A stretch of DNA of 42,573 nucleotides, taken from contig DAOUEJ010000212.1 of the NCBI GenBank assembly GCA_034430615.1, forward strand, positions 1 to 42,573, read 5' to 3'. The notes under the pieces were generated by a model. That model did no database searches. It saw nothing but the letters and a program-made list of their open reading frames with translations, and was not told the DNA's origin. Made by a program: the position numbers and the translations under genes. This stretch comes from E44-bin32 sp034430615 (lineage in GTDB: Bacteria; Chloroflexota; Anaerolineae; Anaerolineales; E44-bin32). This document shows, in pieces, positions 23,751-33,497 of the stretch (position 1 is the first letter of the stretch; each line of letters opens with the position of its first letter).

Positions 23751-24680
23751 ATGCGTATTGTGTTTATGGGCACGCCCCAATTCGCCATCCCAAGTCTTGA
23801 TCGTTTGTTTGGGGAGCATGAGATTGTCTCGGTCGTTACTCAGCCTGACCGGCCGGCTGGTCGCGGCAGAGAAACTAGACCCTCACAGGTTAAAGCACGC
23901 GCAATTATGCATGGCCTCTCCGTGATTACACCCACTTCCCTCAAGGAGGAAGGGGTGCTATCCTACGTCCATTCAATTGAACCCGATTTGATTATCGTCG
24001 CCGCATTCGGTCAAATTCTACCGAAACAGATTCTTGAGCTTCCCCGTTTCGGATCTCTAAACGTACATGCTTCGCTGCTCCCGCGGTGGCGCGGTGCTGC
24101 ACCTATCCAGGCCGCAATCTATGCAGGGGATAATACGACCGGTGTCACTATCATGCACATGGATGCCAGTCTCGACACAGGTCCGATCTTGAGCCAGCAT
24201 TCCACCAAGATCCTGCCAGATGAGACCGGCGGCATGTTGGCAGAAAGGCTGGCCATCCTTGGAGCTGACCTGCTCATGGAAAGCCTTGAGCCCTATGTTA
24301 AGGGTGAGCTTATTCCATGGGCACAGAATCCCGAACTCGTAACGTATGCACCCATGCTGAAAAAAGCAGATGGGATCCTTGATTTCTATCAGAAGAGTGC
24401 AGCTCAGCTTGAGCGTCAGGTGCGTGCCTACGAACCCTGGCCAGGTTCCTTTCTCACTTTGAATGAACTCAGGCTCACAGTGCGTGAGGCAAGCGTCGTT
24501 CCCGGGTCAGAACTTGCCCCTGGTGAAGTTGGCGATATGGACTACATTCCCATCATTGGCTGCGCAGAGGATGCCCTCCGTTTGGATTTGATCCAACCAG
24601 CCGGGCGGCGGGTCATGTCCGGGGAAGCGTTTCTACGCGGTACACACGACTTCGTTGGCACGCAGCTCCAGCCGATCTAG
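23751..24680 (+). CDS. fmt: Methionyl-tRNA formyltransferase
   Basis: A 309-residue enzyme that formylates initiator Met-tRNA using 10-formyltetrahydrofolate. The N-terminal formyltransferase fold begins MRIVFMGTPQFAIPSL; the catalytic region is NVHASLLPRWRGAAPIQ with Asn and His, followed by the Asp in MDASLDTGPIL. The C-terminal tRNA-binding domain is present (VRAYEPWPGSF). Length is standard. It leads a six-gene run continuing 12 bases later with a GNAT gene. A def gene, often adjacent, is not seen here. Confidence 0.96.
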   Translation: MRIVFMGTPQFAIPSLDRLFGEHEIVSVVTQPDRPAGRGRETRPSQVKARAIMHGLSVITPTSLKEEGVLSYVHSIEPDLIIVAAFGQILPKQILELPRFGSLNVHASLLPRWRGAAPIQAAIYAGDNTTGVTIMHMDASLDTGPILSQHSTKILPDETGGMLAERLAILGADLLMESLEPYVKGELIPWAQNPELVTYAPMLKKADGILDFYQKSAAQLERQVRAYEPWPGSFLTLNELRLTVREASVVPGSELAPGEVGDMDYIPIIGCAEDALRLDLIQPAGRRVMSGEAFLRGTHDFVGTQLQPI

Positions 24681-24692
24681 ACCATCAATCCT

Positions 24693-25127
24693 ATGGAACT
24701 TCAAATCCTACGTACCCGCCACCCACCCGAAATCTTCCTTTCCCAGCTCACGGTTTTACTGCGGGCTGAAGGAATTAAGACAGAGGAAATTCAAGTTATA
24801 GAGCGACTTGAAAACCTACCCAAAGAGGATCGGCTTCTGCTTGCAGTACACGGCGAGCTCTTACTTGGCTATGCGCATCTATGTATCGCAAAAACTCTCT
24901 CTCGCAACCCGGCCGCCGAGATTGTTGCGATTATCGTCCGTCGTGACAGACGTAGACAGGGCATCGGTCGCAGACTGATCGCCGCTGCTGAAACATGGGC
25001 TCGGCAGGCAGGGCGTGAACACCTGCTCCTGCATACCGAAGTAATCCGAACGGAAGCACACGCCTTCTATGCAGCCCTTGGCTATGAAAAAAGCGCAACT
25101 ATCATCGAATTTCAGCGTGACCTGTAG
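24693..25127 (+). CDS. GNAT-family N-acetyltransferase
   Basis: A 144-residue single-domain GNAT protein. The acetyl-CoA-binding motif A is clear (IIVRRDRRRQGIGRRLIAAAETWA, with R-x-x-G-I-G), followed by HTEVIRTEAHAFYAALGYEKS, the typical motif B with its Tyr. The substrate cannot be deduced. It sits 12 bases after fmt and 6 before glpA, so it is cotranscribed with both, but a functional link is not evident. Confidence 0.88.
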   Translation: MELQILRTRHPPEIFLSQLTVLLRAEGIKTEEIQVIERLENLPKEDRLLLAVHGELLLGYAHLCIAKTLSRNPAAEIVAIIVRRDRRRQGIGRRLIAAAETWARQAGREHLLLHTEVIRTEAHAFYAALGYEKSATIIEFQRDL

Positions 25128-25133
25128 AGAACC

Positions 25134-26735
25134 ATGCCCTCGCCTACACCTCGCTCAACACCGTTCACCCTCCGCAACTCACTCTCAACGGAGGTGCTTA
25201 TCATTGGCGGTGGGGCCACTGGCCTTGGAATTGCCTGGGACGCAAGCCTGCGCGGCTTAAAAGTCATCCTTATCGAACAATCGGATGTAGGCCAGGGAAC
25301 TTCTGGCAGGTATCACGGCCTGCTCCATTCTGGTGCCCGTTACGCTGTATCGGATCCTCAAACAGCGAGAGAGTGTGCCCAGGAGAATATAATCCTTCGC
25401 AGTATTGCTGCTCCATGCATTGAAGACACGGGGGGCTACTTCCTCTCCACGCCAGCCGATCCCCTCGAGTACCCCGATCGATGGCTGTCTGCCTGCCAGC
25501 AGCACGGCATCCCGGCTGAAGAGCTCCCGGTTGAGCGAGCAAGAGAATTTGAACCCGCCCTTTCGCCACGCCTCTCCCGTGCGTTCCAGGTTAACGATGC
25601 GTCACTCGATTCATTCGATCTCGCCCAGCTCCTGATCAATTCCATCCGATCTGCAGGAGGCCAAGTTTATCTCCACCATCGTGTTACTGGCCTGATCCGT
25701 GATGCCAATAGGGTCACTGCTGTAGAGATTGAGGATCTTCGGACAGGCTACCAAGCGAAGATGGGTGCAGAGGTCGTGGTCAACGCCACCGGCCCCTGGG
25801 CAACTAGAACCGCCAAACTTGCCCAACTTGAAATTCCAATGACCCTTGGCAAGGGCACCATGGTAGCTATGGCATCCCGCCCGATCCACACCATCCTGAA
25901 CCGCTGTAATCCTCCATCAGATGGAGATATCATTGTGCCTGTTGGCACCGTCATCGTCCTCGGAACGACCAATGAACCCGTCCAGGATCCAACCGACCTT
26001 AAGATCGAGCCCTGGGAGGTCGACCTGCTCCTCGCAGAAGCAGAATTTATACTCCCGGATCTGCGTCAGATGAGGGCGCTCAGAGCCTGGGCTGGGATCC
26101 GTCCGCTTTATTCCTCAAACAACACACCGGGAGGCGACTCGCGCTCGCTCGCTCGTGGTCACGTAATCGTGGATCATGAGCAAAGTGATGGATGCAGCGG
26201 AATCATTAGCGTCATCGGCGGCAAACTCACGACTTTTCGCATGATGGCCGAACAGACAGTTGACCTGGTATGCAAACGACTCGAACACAACATGCCCTGC
26301 AAAACCCGGGAAACGCTTCTATCCTCCGGTAATCATTCATATTTCCAATTACCTGGTAAGTTAGACCAGACTTCTTCCCAAAGCATGCTGGCTGAACCCT
26401 CCGATGTGATCTGCGAATGTGAGCAGGTAACCCGTGAACAACTTATCCATGCCCTTGACGATCCCGATAATCTCGACCTGGATGCGATCCGCCGAGATCT
26501 GCGTCTGGGGATGGGTCCGTGCCAGGCGGGTTATTGTGCGCTTCGAACATTCGGCCTTCTTTGCGAGATTAGCCCCGAGCCGGCGCCAGCCGCGTATGGC
26601 ATACGCCCGTTTCTCATGGAACGCTGGCGTGGCCAAAGGCCAGTTGGATGGGGACATTCGCTTCGTCAGATGGAGTTCTCGCGCCGGCTCTACCAGGAAC
26701 TCCTCGGGATGACACAGGAAGAATACAAGCCCTGA
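25134..26735 (+). CDS. glpA: Anaerobic glycerol-3-phosphate dehydrogenase subunit A
   Basis: A 533-residue FAD-dependent sn-glycerol-3-phosphate dehydrogenase. The N-terminal Rossmann motif is IIGGGATGLGIAWDASLRG (about residue 23), followed by GTSGRYHGLLHSGARYA, the DAO-family FAD region. The C-terminal BFD-like domain keeps its Cys set (CECE near 424 and GPCQAGYC), a [2Fe-2S] site found in GlpA but not in aerobic GlpD. It makes dihydroxyacetone phosphate and passes electrons to the quinone pool with GlpB and GlpC. glpB follows with a one-base overlap; glpC is missing from the operon. Length matches GlpA. Confidence 0.94.
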   Translation: MPSPTPRSTPFTLRNSLSTEVLIIGGGATGLGIAWDASLRGLKVILIEQSDVGQGTSGRYHGLLHSGARYAVSDPQTARECAQENIILRSIAAPCIEDTGGYFLSTPADPLEYPDRWLSACQQHGIPAEELPVERAREFEPALSPRLSRAFQVNDASLDSFDLAQLLINSIRSAGGQVYLHHRVTGLIRDANRVTAVEIEDLRTGYQAKMGAEVVVNATGPWATRTAKLAQLEIPMTLGKGTMVAMASRPIHTILNRCNPPSDGDIIVPVGTVIVLGTTNEPVQDPTDLKIEPWEVDLLLAEAEFILPDLRQMRALRAWAGIRPLYSSNNTPGGDSRSLARGHVIVDHEQSDGCSGIISVIGGKLTTFRMMAEQTVDLVCKRLEHNMPCKTRETLLSSGNHSYFQLPGKLDQTSSQSMLAEPSDVICECEQVTREQLIHALDDPDNLDLDAIRRDLRLGMGPCQAGYCALRTFGLLCEISPEPAPAAYGIRPFLMERWRGQRPVGWGHSLRQMEFSRRLYQELLGMTQEEYKP

Positions 26736-27997
26736 TGCATATTGCCGTTGTCGGAGCAGGATTGAGTGGTTTGTTCGCGTCGATATTAGCCGCACGACGT
26801 GGCGCGCACGTGACGCTCGTTGCCGAAGGTCATGGCGGCCTGATCCTCTCCCATGGTGGTATTGAGATTTGGGCTTCATCATCACCATCACGAGCCCTGC
26901 CCAGGCTGCGCCCCACAAATCCATACAAACTTGTGGGCCTCCCGGCTCTACGTGCTGCACTCGATGAATTTCGCTCCCTGCTTGACCCGCATGGTTACAT
27001 ATTCACTGGCAGTCTGAGCGGCAATCTCACCGTACTAACGGCTACGGGTGAGTTCAGGAAAATGTGCTTTGCTCCCAACGGCGCCGCTACTGTTGATCAA
27101 CTGCGAGAAAAACCGTTTTCGGTTGGAGCCATCGCTGGCCTAAGGGATTATTACCCAACCTTGATCGCACATCGCGCCTCCGCGCATGGATTGAATATTC
27201 AAGGGTTGGTTGAACTTCCTATGATTGACAGGCCAACACAACGGGAGATATATGCCTTAGACGTGGCCCGACTGTTTGATCGTGAAACCTGGCGTCATGA
27301 ACTCCTGCGCACCTGGAAACCAAAGCTGTCTGGCGTCACAAGGCTGCTTTTACCCGCCTGTCTGGGACTCAACTACCCTATCCAGGTTCGGGAAGATTTC
27401 TTCCAGGAATTAGGATGTCTCGCTTTTGAAGTCCCGCTCTTCCCGCCAAGCGTCCCGGGCCTTCGAATTGAGCAGATCTTGAAGGCACTGATCCTTGAAC
27501 TCGAGATTACCTATGTCGAAGGATGTCACGCATCGGGCAGGATCGATGGTTCGAGCCGCGGTAAACGAGTGGCTGGACTTGCACTTATGACTTCCGGGGG
27601 GATGCGCCAGCTCGATGCAGACGCGGTCATTCTGGCCAGCGGTGGAGTACTGCATGGTGGCATTGAAACACTCCAAGACCATTCGATTCGGGAGCCTATT
27701 TTCCAACTGCCAATCGCCCACCCGGAAGACAGGTCTTTATGGACAAGCGAATCTCCCTTTGACCAACAGCCCTACAGCCAAGTCGGTGTTCGTGTGAATG
27801 AGGATATGCGCCCACTCGACTCGCGAGGACGTGTAATGTTCGAGAATCTGTTCGCGGCTGGGGGAATTCTATCGGGATCAGACCGCACACATGAGGGCTC
27901 ACGACAGGGCATTGACCTTGCGACCGCATACCGGGCGGTCGAGGCTGCGACAGAGATGCCTTTGGCGGCAGCAGAAACCAAACGTAGTCGAGGATGA
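26735..27997 (+). CDS. glpB: Anaerobic glycerol-3-phosphate dehydrogenase subunit B
   Basis: A 420-residue flavoprotein subunit, the usual GlpB size. It opens with a nucleotide-binding motif (IAVVGAGLSGLFASILAARRG), contains SHGGIEIW, and ends with FENLFAAGGILSG and GSRQGIDLATAYRA, a family signature. ATG 26735 overlaps the glpA TGA in TGATG; the open frame runs back to 26648, inside glpA, and that extension is rejected. GlpB links GlpA to the Fe-S subunit GlpC in characterised systems. Here a phosphatase gene follows instead of glpC. Confidence 0.92.
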   Translation: MHIAVVGAGLSGLFASILAARRGAHVTLVAEGHGGLILSHGGIEIWASSSPSRALPRLRPTNPYKLVGLPALRAALDEFRSLLDPHGYIFTGSLSGNLTVLTATGEFRKMCFAPNGAATVDQLREKPFSVGAIAGLRDYYPTLIAHRASAHGLNIQGLVELPMIDRPTQREIYALDVARLFDRETWRHELLRTWKPKLSGVTRLLLPACLGLNYPIQVREDFFQELGCLAFEVPLFPPSVPGLRIEQILKALILELEITYVEGCHASGRIDGSSRGKRVAGLALMTSGGMRQLDADAVILASGGVLHGGIETLQDHSIREPIFQLPIAHPEDRSLWTSESPFDQQPYSQVGVRVNEDMRPLDSRGRVMFENLFAAGGILSGSDRTHEGSRQGIDLATAYRAVEAATEMPLAAAETKRSRG

Positions 27998-28007
27998 TAA
28001 TTCGACA

Positions 28008-28643
28008 GTGATTTACGATTTTATTTTTCTACGGCACGGTCTTTCCACAGCTAACGAGAATGGCATTCTCCAAGGTCAGCACGACTATCCGCTCTCAGAA
28101 GAGGGATATCTCCAGGCGAAATATCTTAGCGAGTATTGGCAAGAAGAGCGGACCACGTTTAATTGCATCATTTCAAGTCCGCTGGGGCGAGCACGCGAGA
28201 CCGCAGCCGTGATCGCTGAGCTTCTGGGAACGGATATCGTGTTTGATGCGCGTTGGTTAGAACGCCAGCTTGGTGAAGCTCAGGGGAAAACCTACACATC
28301 TCTACAACAGACGAGCAGCGATTGGATCCCCACGCCATATGAGCCTCCCTTTCCAGGTGCAGAATCAGAATGGGACCTCTATCTCCGCGCGGCTGAAGCT
28401 GTTCAGAGCTTGTTTCTCAACGACCCGGGTCAGCTTCTGATCGTCTCACACGGAGCCTTGCTCAGCGCTGCGCTGCGTACAATCCTAGGACAGCCTCCCG
28501 CTGCAGGTCGTGTGCGGCCGGTTCGCTTCTCCTTTCATAACACCGGTCACAGCCATCTCCGTTTTAACCGGACCACAGCCCGATGGACACTTCACTACCA
28601 CAACAGGACCAGTCATCTTGAACAACAGGCAGGCCAGACATGA
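28008..28643 (+). CDS. Histidine phosphatase family protein
   Basis: A 211-residue phosphoglycerate-mutase-like phosphatase. The catalytic RHG is in FLRHGLSTANENG, the second Arg in SSPLGRARETAAVI, the acid Glu in ERQLGEAQG and the second His in IVSHGALLSA. These make an active acid phosphatase of the branch 1 superfamily; whether it acts on sugar phosphates, cobalamin precursors or others cannot be said. GTG 28008 gives the canonical N-terminus; the open frame extends back into glpB, but those residues are unlikely. It starts 10 bases after glpB and its end overlaps the next gene by four bases (ATGA). Confidence 0.88.
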   Translation: MIYDFIFLRHGLSTANENGILQGQHDYPLSEEGYLQAKYLSEYWQEERTTFNCIISSPLGRARETAAVIAELLGTDIVFDARWLERQLGEAQGKTYTSLQQTSSDWIPTPYEPPFPGAESEWDLYLRAAEAVQSLFLNDPGQLLIVSHGALLSAALRTILGQPPAAGRVRPVRFSFHNTGHSHLRFNRTTARWTLHYHNRTSHLEQQAGQT

Positions 28644-30253
28644 ATACGGTTGAGCACTGCGAAGCTTCAATCCTCTTCAATGGAACCGTCTATCACCCAG
28701 ACCGCAAGGGAGAGCCACATTCAGCAATCGCTATCCAATCTGGTCGGATCACCGCCACCGGTCAGGACGATGAAATCCTATCGCTCAGGAATGGACAAAC
28801 CAGGATTTACGATCTCTCGGGCCGATTTGTTCTCCCGGGCATTACAGATTCTCACATCCACATTGAAAAATATTCACTTCAGCTTGATCAGGTGGATTGC
28901 GATACTACAACGCTTGAAGAGTGTCTAGAGAGGATCCAGGTAAAAGCTGCGACCACGCCTGCAGGAGCTTGGATACGGGGACACGGATGGAATCATAATA
29001 AATGGGGTGGATATGGAAATGCACAGCAGCTAGAAAAAGTTTCACCGGAAAATCCTGTCTACCTTTCGGCGAAATCTCTCCACGCGGGTTGGGTGAACAC
29101 TTCTGCGCTAGCTAAATGCGGCATCGACACCGAGACCCCTGACCCTCCTCGCGGCAGGCTGCAGCGTGATGGGCAGGGGACACCCACAGGAATCTTCTTC
29201 GAGGATGCTGTCCGACTGATCACTGACTGCATCCCCCGTCCATCAAAAAGCGATCTGGCTGAGGCTATCCTGAAAGGGCAAGCGCAGCTTCTTCGCTTCG
29301 GTATTACCTCTGTCCATGATTTTGATGGGGCGCGCTGCTTGAACGCTCTTCAGCACCTACGACGCGAAGGCCGGCTTGTTCTGAGGGTACTTAAGCATAT
29401 CCGGGAGGATAACTTCGATGCCATCCTCGAATCTGGGATTGCCACGGATTTGGGTGACACTCAGATCCGGATCGGGAACCTCAAACTGTTTGCCGATGGC
29501 GCACTTGGGCCTCAAACTGCAGCAATGTTACGTCCGTACGATGGGAACAACGGAAACCAGGGTATGTTGACCGAGGACTGTGAATCGATCCTGCTCAAGG
29601 GCCGCCGTGCGGCCGAAGCCGGAATCGGTCTCGCAGTCCATGCCATCGGGGATCGTGCAAACCGTGAAGTCCTGGATGCGCTGCAGATAGTGATTGAGGA
29701 ACGAACAACAGCAGGCCTCCGTCCTCTGCCGTACCGCATCGAGCACCTTCAGCTATTGGACCCAGTGGATCTCCCCCGGCCGGGTGCGCTAGGCATCATG
29801 GCATCCATGCAGCCGATTCACGCCACATCTGACATGGATATGGCAGATATGTACTGGGGATCACGTGTCAAAACGAGTTATGCCTGGAAATCACAGCTTG
29901 ATGCTGGAGCACTCTTGATTTTTGGCTCGGATGCCCCCGTTGAATCACCTAACCCATTTCTTGGGCTGCATGCGGCTGTCACCCGACAGCGTACCGATGG
30001 CACACCCGGCATCGTAGGATGGGTTCCAGGTGAAAAACTTTCCCTGGACGAAGCACTATATGCATATACCCGCGCTCCGCAAAAAGCCGCTGGCTGGGAT
30101 AGCGTGCTGGGCTCGTTGACGCCAGGTTACCTTGCGGATCTTTTCGTTTTACCGGAGGACCCTCACGTTATGCAATCGTCAGAATTGGCAGAGATACTGC
30201 CGGAAGGTGTGATGTCGGGTGGAAAGTGGGTTGTTGGACCCGGCTGGGACTAG
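28640..30253 (+). CDS. Amidohydrolase family protein (YtcJ-like)
   Basis: A 537-residue metal-dependent hydrolase of the amidohydrolase superfamily, close to the YtcJ/LAF3 group. The metal-binding pattern is visible: GITDSHIHIEKY (HxH), the VHAIGDRANREVLDAL segment with a His ligand, IEHLQLLDP with another, and FGSDAPVESPNPF with the catalytic Asp. The HGWNHNKWGG segment is typical of the subgroup. It probably hydrolyses an N-acyl or amide bond of a small molecule; the substrate is not predictable. It closes the fmt-led operon. No terminator is seen before the convergent selB, 87 bases away. Confidence 0.9.
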   Translation: MNTVEHCEASILFNGTVYHPDRKGEPHSAIAIQSGRITATGQDDEILSLRNGQTRIYDLSGRFVLPGITDSHIHIEKYSLQLDQVDCDTTTLEECLERIQVKAATTPAGAWIRGHGWNHNKWGGYGNAQQLEKVSPENPVYLSAKSLHAGWVNTSALAKCGIDTETPDPPRGRLQRDGQGTPTGIFFEDAVRLITDCIPRPSKSDLAEAILKGQAQLLRFGITSVHDFDGARCLNALQHLRREGRLVLRVLKHIREDNFDAILESGIATDLGDTQIRIGNLKLFADGALGPQTAAMLRPYDGNNGNQGMLTEDCESILLKGRRAAEAGIGLAVHAIGDRANREVLDALQIVIEERTTAGLRPLPYRIEHLQLLDPVDLPRPGALGIMASMQPIHATSDMDMADMYWGSRVKTSYAWKSQLDAGALLIFGSDAPVESPNPFLGLHAAVTRQRTDGTPGIVGWVPGEKLSLDEALYAYTRAPQKAAGWDSVLGSLTPGYLADLFVLPEDPHVMQSSELAEILPEGVMSGGKWVVGPGWD

Positions 30254-30340
30254 TGGATGATTCGTTTAATGAGCAGCTGCGCCTGCACTTACCCAAGCAA
30301 AGCGTAACACTCTCCTACCCTTCTCGACTTTGAGCCATTA

Positions 30341-32233
30341 TCAGGCGAGCCGTCTTACATCCCCCTCGCGCACTGTGACCTTGATTTGATCAAGGTGTTC
30401 CATGAGTGCGAGCGCATACTTGCGAGAGGTTGAGAACATATCTCGGACATCAGCAACGCTCAACGTTCCCCCGCCCGAAAGCTTCGCCGTCACCTGCTCC
30501 ACCATATCTCGGTATGTTTCCGCTCGGAAGACCACATCTTCACCCACGCGGGCGAGGATGCCCTCTGTAGTCAGGTAGCCCAAGAGCTCCTCCCCGATCG
30601 TTTCCTTTAATTCTTTCACCGAGGGTGTGGAATATGGATTGCGATCTAACTTGTGCATAAGCAGAGATACCTGTTCAGATTGCCCTGCCGTTAGCTGTGG
30701 AGTGAAATCGAACAACGCGACCTGATCACCCAACAATCGAATCATATGCTCTTCTTCGGCAAGATTGATTATCGCGTTTTTTATTTTTCCTTCAGCTGCG
30801 AGTCTGCTCCTCAACTCCTGCAAAGGAATACCCCTCCGGAGAGGAAGACGTTTATGATAGTCACGCGTGATCTCGATCAGGCTCGCAAGGATCTTCTGCC
30901 ATGACTGCCGATCTATTAAGAAGGTGTCGTCATCTGCACCCTGGTCGCGTATCACAAACTGGAGAGCACGTTGGTCTACGATCAGTTCCTTTACACCCTC
31001 ACGAAACGCCTCATCCTGTAGATTGACGACCTCCGATAAAACCTTGAAATTTAAGGGGCCAGAGTTCTTCAACACAGCTTCAACCACGTCGCCCGCTGTG
31101 CCGCTAGCGAGTTGCTTAAGTCGCTCAACTACCGATTTATCCATACGCCGATGCCTACGGGCTGGGTGCGGATCTATCACCATACCGCCACCGAGTGTCG
31201 CACCTGGCGATGGACGCCGCAGGATAATATGGTCTCCCCGGGCGGCAACAATCGGTTCTAAAAGCTCGATCTGCATCCATCCTGATTGACCCGGTTCAAT
31301 CCGATCAAGGCCAAGCAAGCGGATACGCGCTTGCCTCTGCGTGGTGGCATGAAACAGCTTCACCTGCTGATCGTGCTTGATCTCTTGAACCGCATCCCCC
31401 AACAGCCTGAACTTTATATCTAATCTTCTTGTAGCCTGGTAATGGCTGGGTTTTACGACGACCTGGCCGCGCTGTACATCATCCACATCGAGCCCGGATA
31501 TATTGATTGCCACTCGGCTGCCTGGGATTGCGATCTTGATCTCCTCGCTGTGTGTTTGGAGCCCCCTTATCCGTCCATGTTTCCCGCTCGGAAGGAGGAC
31601 TATGTCATCACCGATGGAAAAAGACCCGTCCACGAGGGTGCCAGTAACAATGGTTCCAAAGCCCGCTATGGAGAAGCTTCGATCAACAGGCAAGCGCGGC
31701 CTGCCCGCATCTACCTTTACCGGCGATTCTGCCAGGACCGTTTCGAGCGCTGCTCGCAGCTCATCAAGCCCGATGCCAGTAAGCGCGGAGACCTGCACAA
31801 ACGTGGCCTTGCTTAGTTTCGTCGGTTCCAATAGATCGTAGATGTCTTTTTTAACGAAATCTAGCCATTCTTCATCGCGTACAAGGTCAACTTTGGTCAT
31901 AGCTACAATGCCACGCTCAACCTCAAGCAGATCGAGTATTGCCAGATGTTCACGCGTTTGGGGCATAATGCCCTCATCTGCAGCGACAACCAGGATCACG
32001 GCGTCGATCGCGCCAACACCCGCCAACATATTATCGATAAAATCTCGATGCCCCGGCACATCGATGATCCCGACCCGTTCGCCGCCGGGTAGATCTAACC
32101 AGGCGAAGCCGAGATCGATCGTCATCTCCCGTTCTTTTTCCTCTTTTAGGCGGTCAGGGTGTGTTCCAGTCAAGGCTTCAACCAAAGCCGACTTACCGTG
32201 GTCGACATGACCTGCAGTCGCGATTACCTTCAT
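30341..32233 (-). CDS. selB: Selenocysteine-specific translation elongation factor SelB
   Basis: A 630-residue GTPase that delivers Sec-tRNA to UGA codons followed by a SECIS hairpin. The EF-Tu-like N-terminus has GHVDHGKS (G1), EKEREMTIDLGFAWL (G2 with SelB-type TIDLGFA), DVPGHRDFI (G3) and TKVD (G4). Domains 2 and 3 follow, then a C-terminal array of winged helices (about 370-630) that binds SECIS RNA. Length matches SelB. Its presence implies that the organism makes selenoproteins. No selA, selD or tRNA-Sec is seen here. It lies 43 bases after a coiled-coil gene on the same strand. Confidence 0.95.
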   Translation of the reverse strand: MKVIATAGHVDHGKSALVEALTGTHPDRLKEEKEREMTIDLGFAWLDLPGGERVGIIDVPGHRDFIDNMLAGVGAIDAVILVVAADEGIMPQTREHLAILDLLEVERGIVAMTKVDLVRDEEWLDFVKKDIYDLLEPTKLSKATFVQVSALTGIGLDELRAALETVLAESPVKVDAGRPRLPVDRSFSIAGFGTIVTGTLVDGSFSIGDDIVLLPSGKHGRIRGLQTHSEEIKIAIPGSRVAINISGLDVDDVQRGQVVVKPSHYQATRRLDIKFRLLGDAVQEIKHDQQVKLFHATTQRQARIRLLGLDRIEPGQSGWMQIELLEPIVAARGDHIILRRPSPGATLGGGMVIDPHPARRHRRMDKSVVERLKQLASGTAGDVVEAVLKNSGPLNFKVLSEVVNLQDEAFREGVKELIVDQRALQFVIRDQGADDDTFLIDRQSWQKILASLIEITRDYHKRLPLRRGIPLQELRSRLAAEGKIKNAIINLAEEEHMIRLLGDQVALFDFTPQLTAGQSEQVSLLMHKLDRNPYSTPSVKELKETIGEELLGYLTTEGILARVGEDVVFRAETYRDMVEQVTAKLSGGGTLSVADVRDMFSTSRKYALALMEHLDQIKVTVREGDVRRLA

Positions 32234-32276
32234 GGCGTATGAGCTCTTCCCTCAATACCAATGTTGGCTATAACGG

Positions 32277-33446
32277 TCATCGTTTCGATCTCTCAATCTC
32301 TGAAGCCCATTCGCGGATCATTACGACCAACTCGCGAACACGACTCTCATCATGCTCACGTACTGCGGAAAGATCCTGTGCGGCAGAAGCGATGGTCTTT
32401 TCTAGCGAAGCCATGGTTTCATGAAGCTTTATGTGAGACCGATCATGATCACGCCAATGTTCATCGTTGGTCAATTTGAATGTGTTCCACCGCTTGTGAT
32501 CTTCCGCCTGAACGCTATTCCAGTCTTGTTTAAGCCGATCCTCAGCCAAACGCTGCATTTCACTGACTTCGGTTATTCTGCGTTCGATGCGCTCCATGAG
32601 CCCTTCGAGTGTATCTTGTATCTTGAGTGCTGCTCGGAATGTTTCATCATAGGAAATAACTTTCTCTTTGATGGTTGCCGCGTCACGTTCAAATTCCTCA
32701 AAACGTTCTTCCCAGCTTGCCCACGCTTTATCAAACTCGACCAGCTTAAGATCTTGCCTCTCAAAGAAGACGGCCTGTGCCTGGCTCCGCTCGTCCTCGG
32801 CAGCGGCTGCCTCGGATGTCCGCACGTCCACACGTCGTACATCATCAGCCAGACCTTCTAGCTCAGTGCGAGTGCCGACCGCCCGTCGCTTGACCTCGGC
32901 CAATTCATTTTCGAGATCTCCGAGCTGCTTGTGCTCCTTCTGTTGTGACTCCTGGATGCTCTTGAATTGAATTTGCGTTTCTTGGAATTCTGATTCCACC
33001 TTGTCATACTTTTTCGTTAACCCGTCCAGATCGCTGTTCAATCTGATTTGTTCCTCGCGCCTTGTCTCAAGAGCTTCTTCAAGCTCGCGTATTCTGGATA
33101 ACTCCATCTTTAATGTTTCAACTTGTTTCGAAATCCCCTTCTGTTCCGTCTTGCGCAACGTCTCCAAGTGCTTTTCTTTCTCGGAACGTCGAGATTCCGC
33201 AATTTCCATCTGCTTCGCAACTTCCTTGCGATGCTTCGCAAGGGTGTCGTCCACTTGATGTAGACGTGCGGCCTGCACTGCTAGCTTGGAGTTTTCTTCC
33301 GATACTGTTTGTAGCTGCTTTGAAAGCGCCGCCTGGGCTGATTCGAGTGACTCGACTGTTTTAGTTAGCTGGCGTATCGTCTCCGCATCCTTTAAGCGTT
33401 GCTCATCCAACCATGCCAGCCGTTTTTCTAGTTGATCAGGATCCAT
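32277..33446 (-). CDS. Uncharacterised long coiled-coil protein
   Basis: A 389-residue protein made almost wholly of charged heptad-like helix (rich in Glu, Lys, Gln and Arg; few Gly or Pro), with no signal peptide and no membrane segment. It begins MDPDQLEKRLAWLDEQRLKD and ends ASEIERSKR. There is no ATPase head, so it is not an SMC or Rad50. GGAGG and AAGG precede ATG 33446. It lies between the complex-I-like membrane genes (51 bases upstream) and selB (43 bases downstream), so it may share their transcript. Structural or scaffolding use is a guess. Confidence 0.8.
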   Translation of the reverse strand: MDPDQLEKRLAWLDEQRLKDAETIRQLTKTVESLESAQAALSKQLQTVSEENSKLAVQAARLHQVDDTLAKHRKEVAKQMEIAESRRSEKEKHLETLRKTEQKGISKQVETLKMELSRIRELEEALETRREEQIRLNSDLDGLTKKYDKVESEFQETQIQFKSIQESQQKEHKQLGDLENELAEVKRRAVGTRTELEGLADDVRRVDVRTSEAAAAEDERSQAQAVFFERQDLKLVEFDKAWASWEERFEEFERDAATIKEKVISYDETFRAALKIQDTLEGLMERIERRITEVSEMQRLAEDRLKQDWNSVQAEDHKRWNTFKLTNDEHWRDHDRSHIKLHETMASLEKTIASAAQDLSAVREHDESRVRELVVMIREWASEIERSKR

Positions 33447-33497
33447 GATAGCCTTCTTATCTCCTCCGATTTGTTGAACCAGGGGTCAAGGTAGCAA

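Noticed and set aside
26648..26734. Upstream extension of GlpB
   Set aside because: It lies within glpA, and the Rossmann motif starts right after ATG 26735.
30254..30340. Terminator or tRNA-Sec between the amidohydrolase and selB genes
   Set aside because: No hairpin with a T run and no tRNA-like fold could be found in these 87 bases.
32668..32970. Ser-rich open frames on the + strand opposite the coiled-coil gene
   Set aside because: These are reverse-strand shadows of Glu/Lys/Ala-rich codons, with no ribosome site or homology that I can see.
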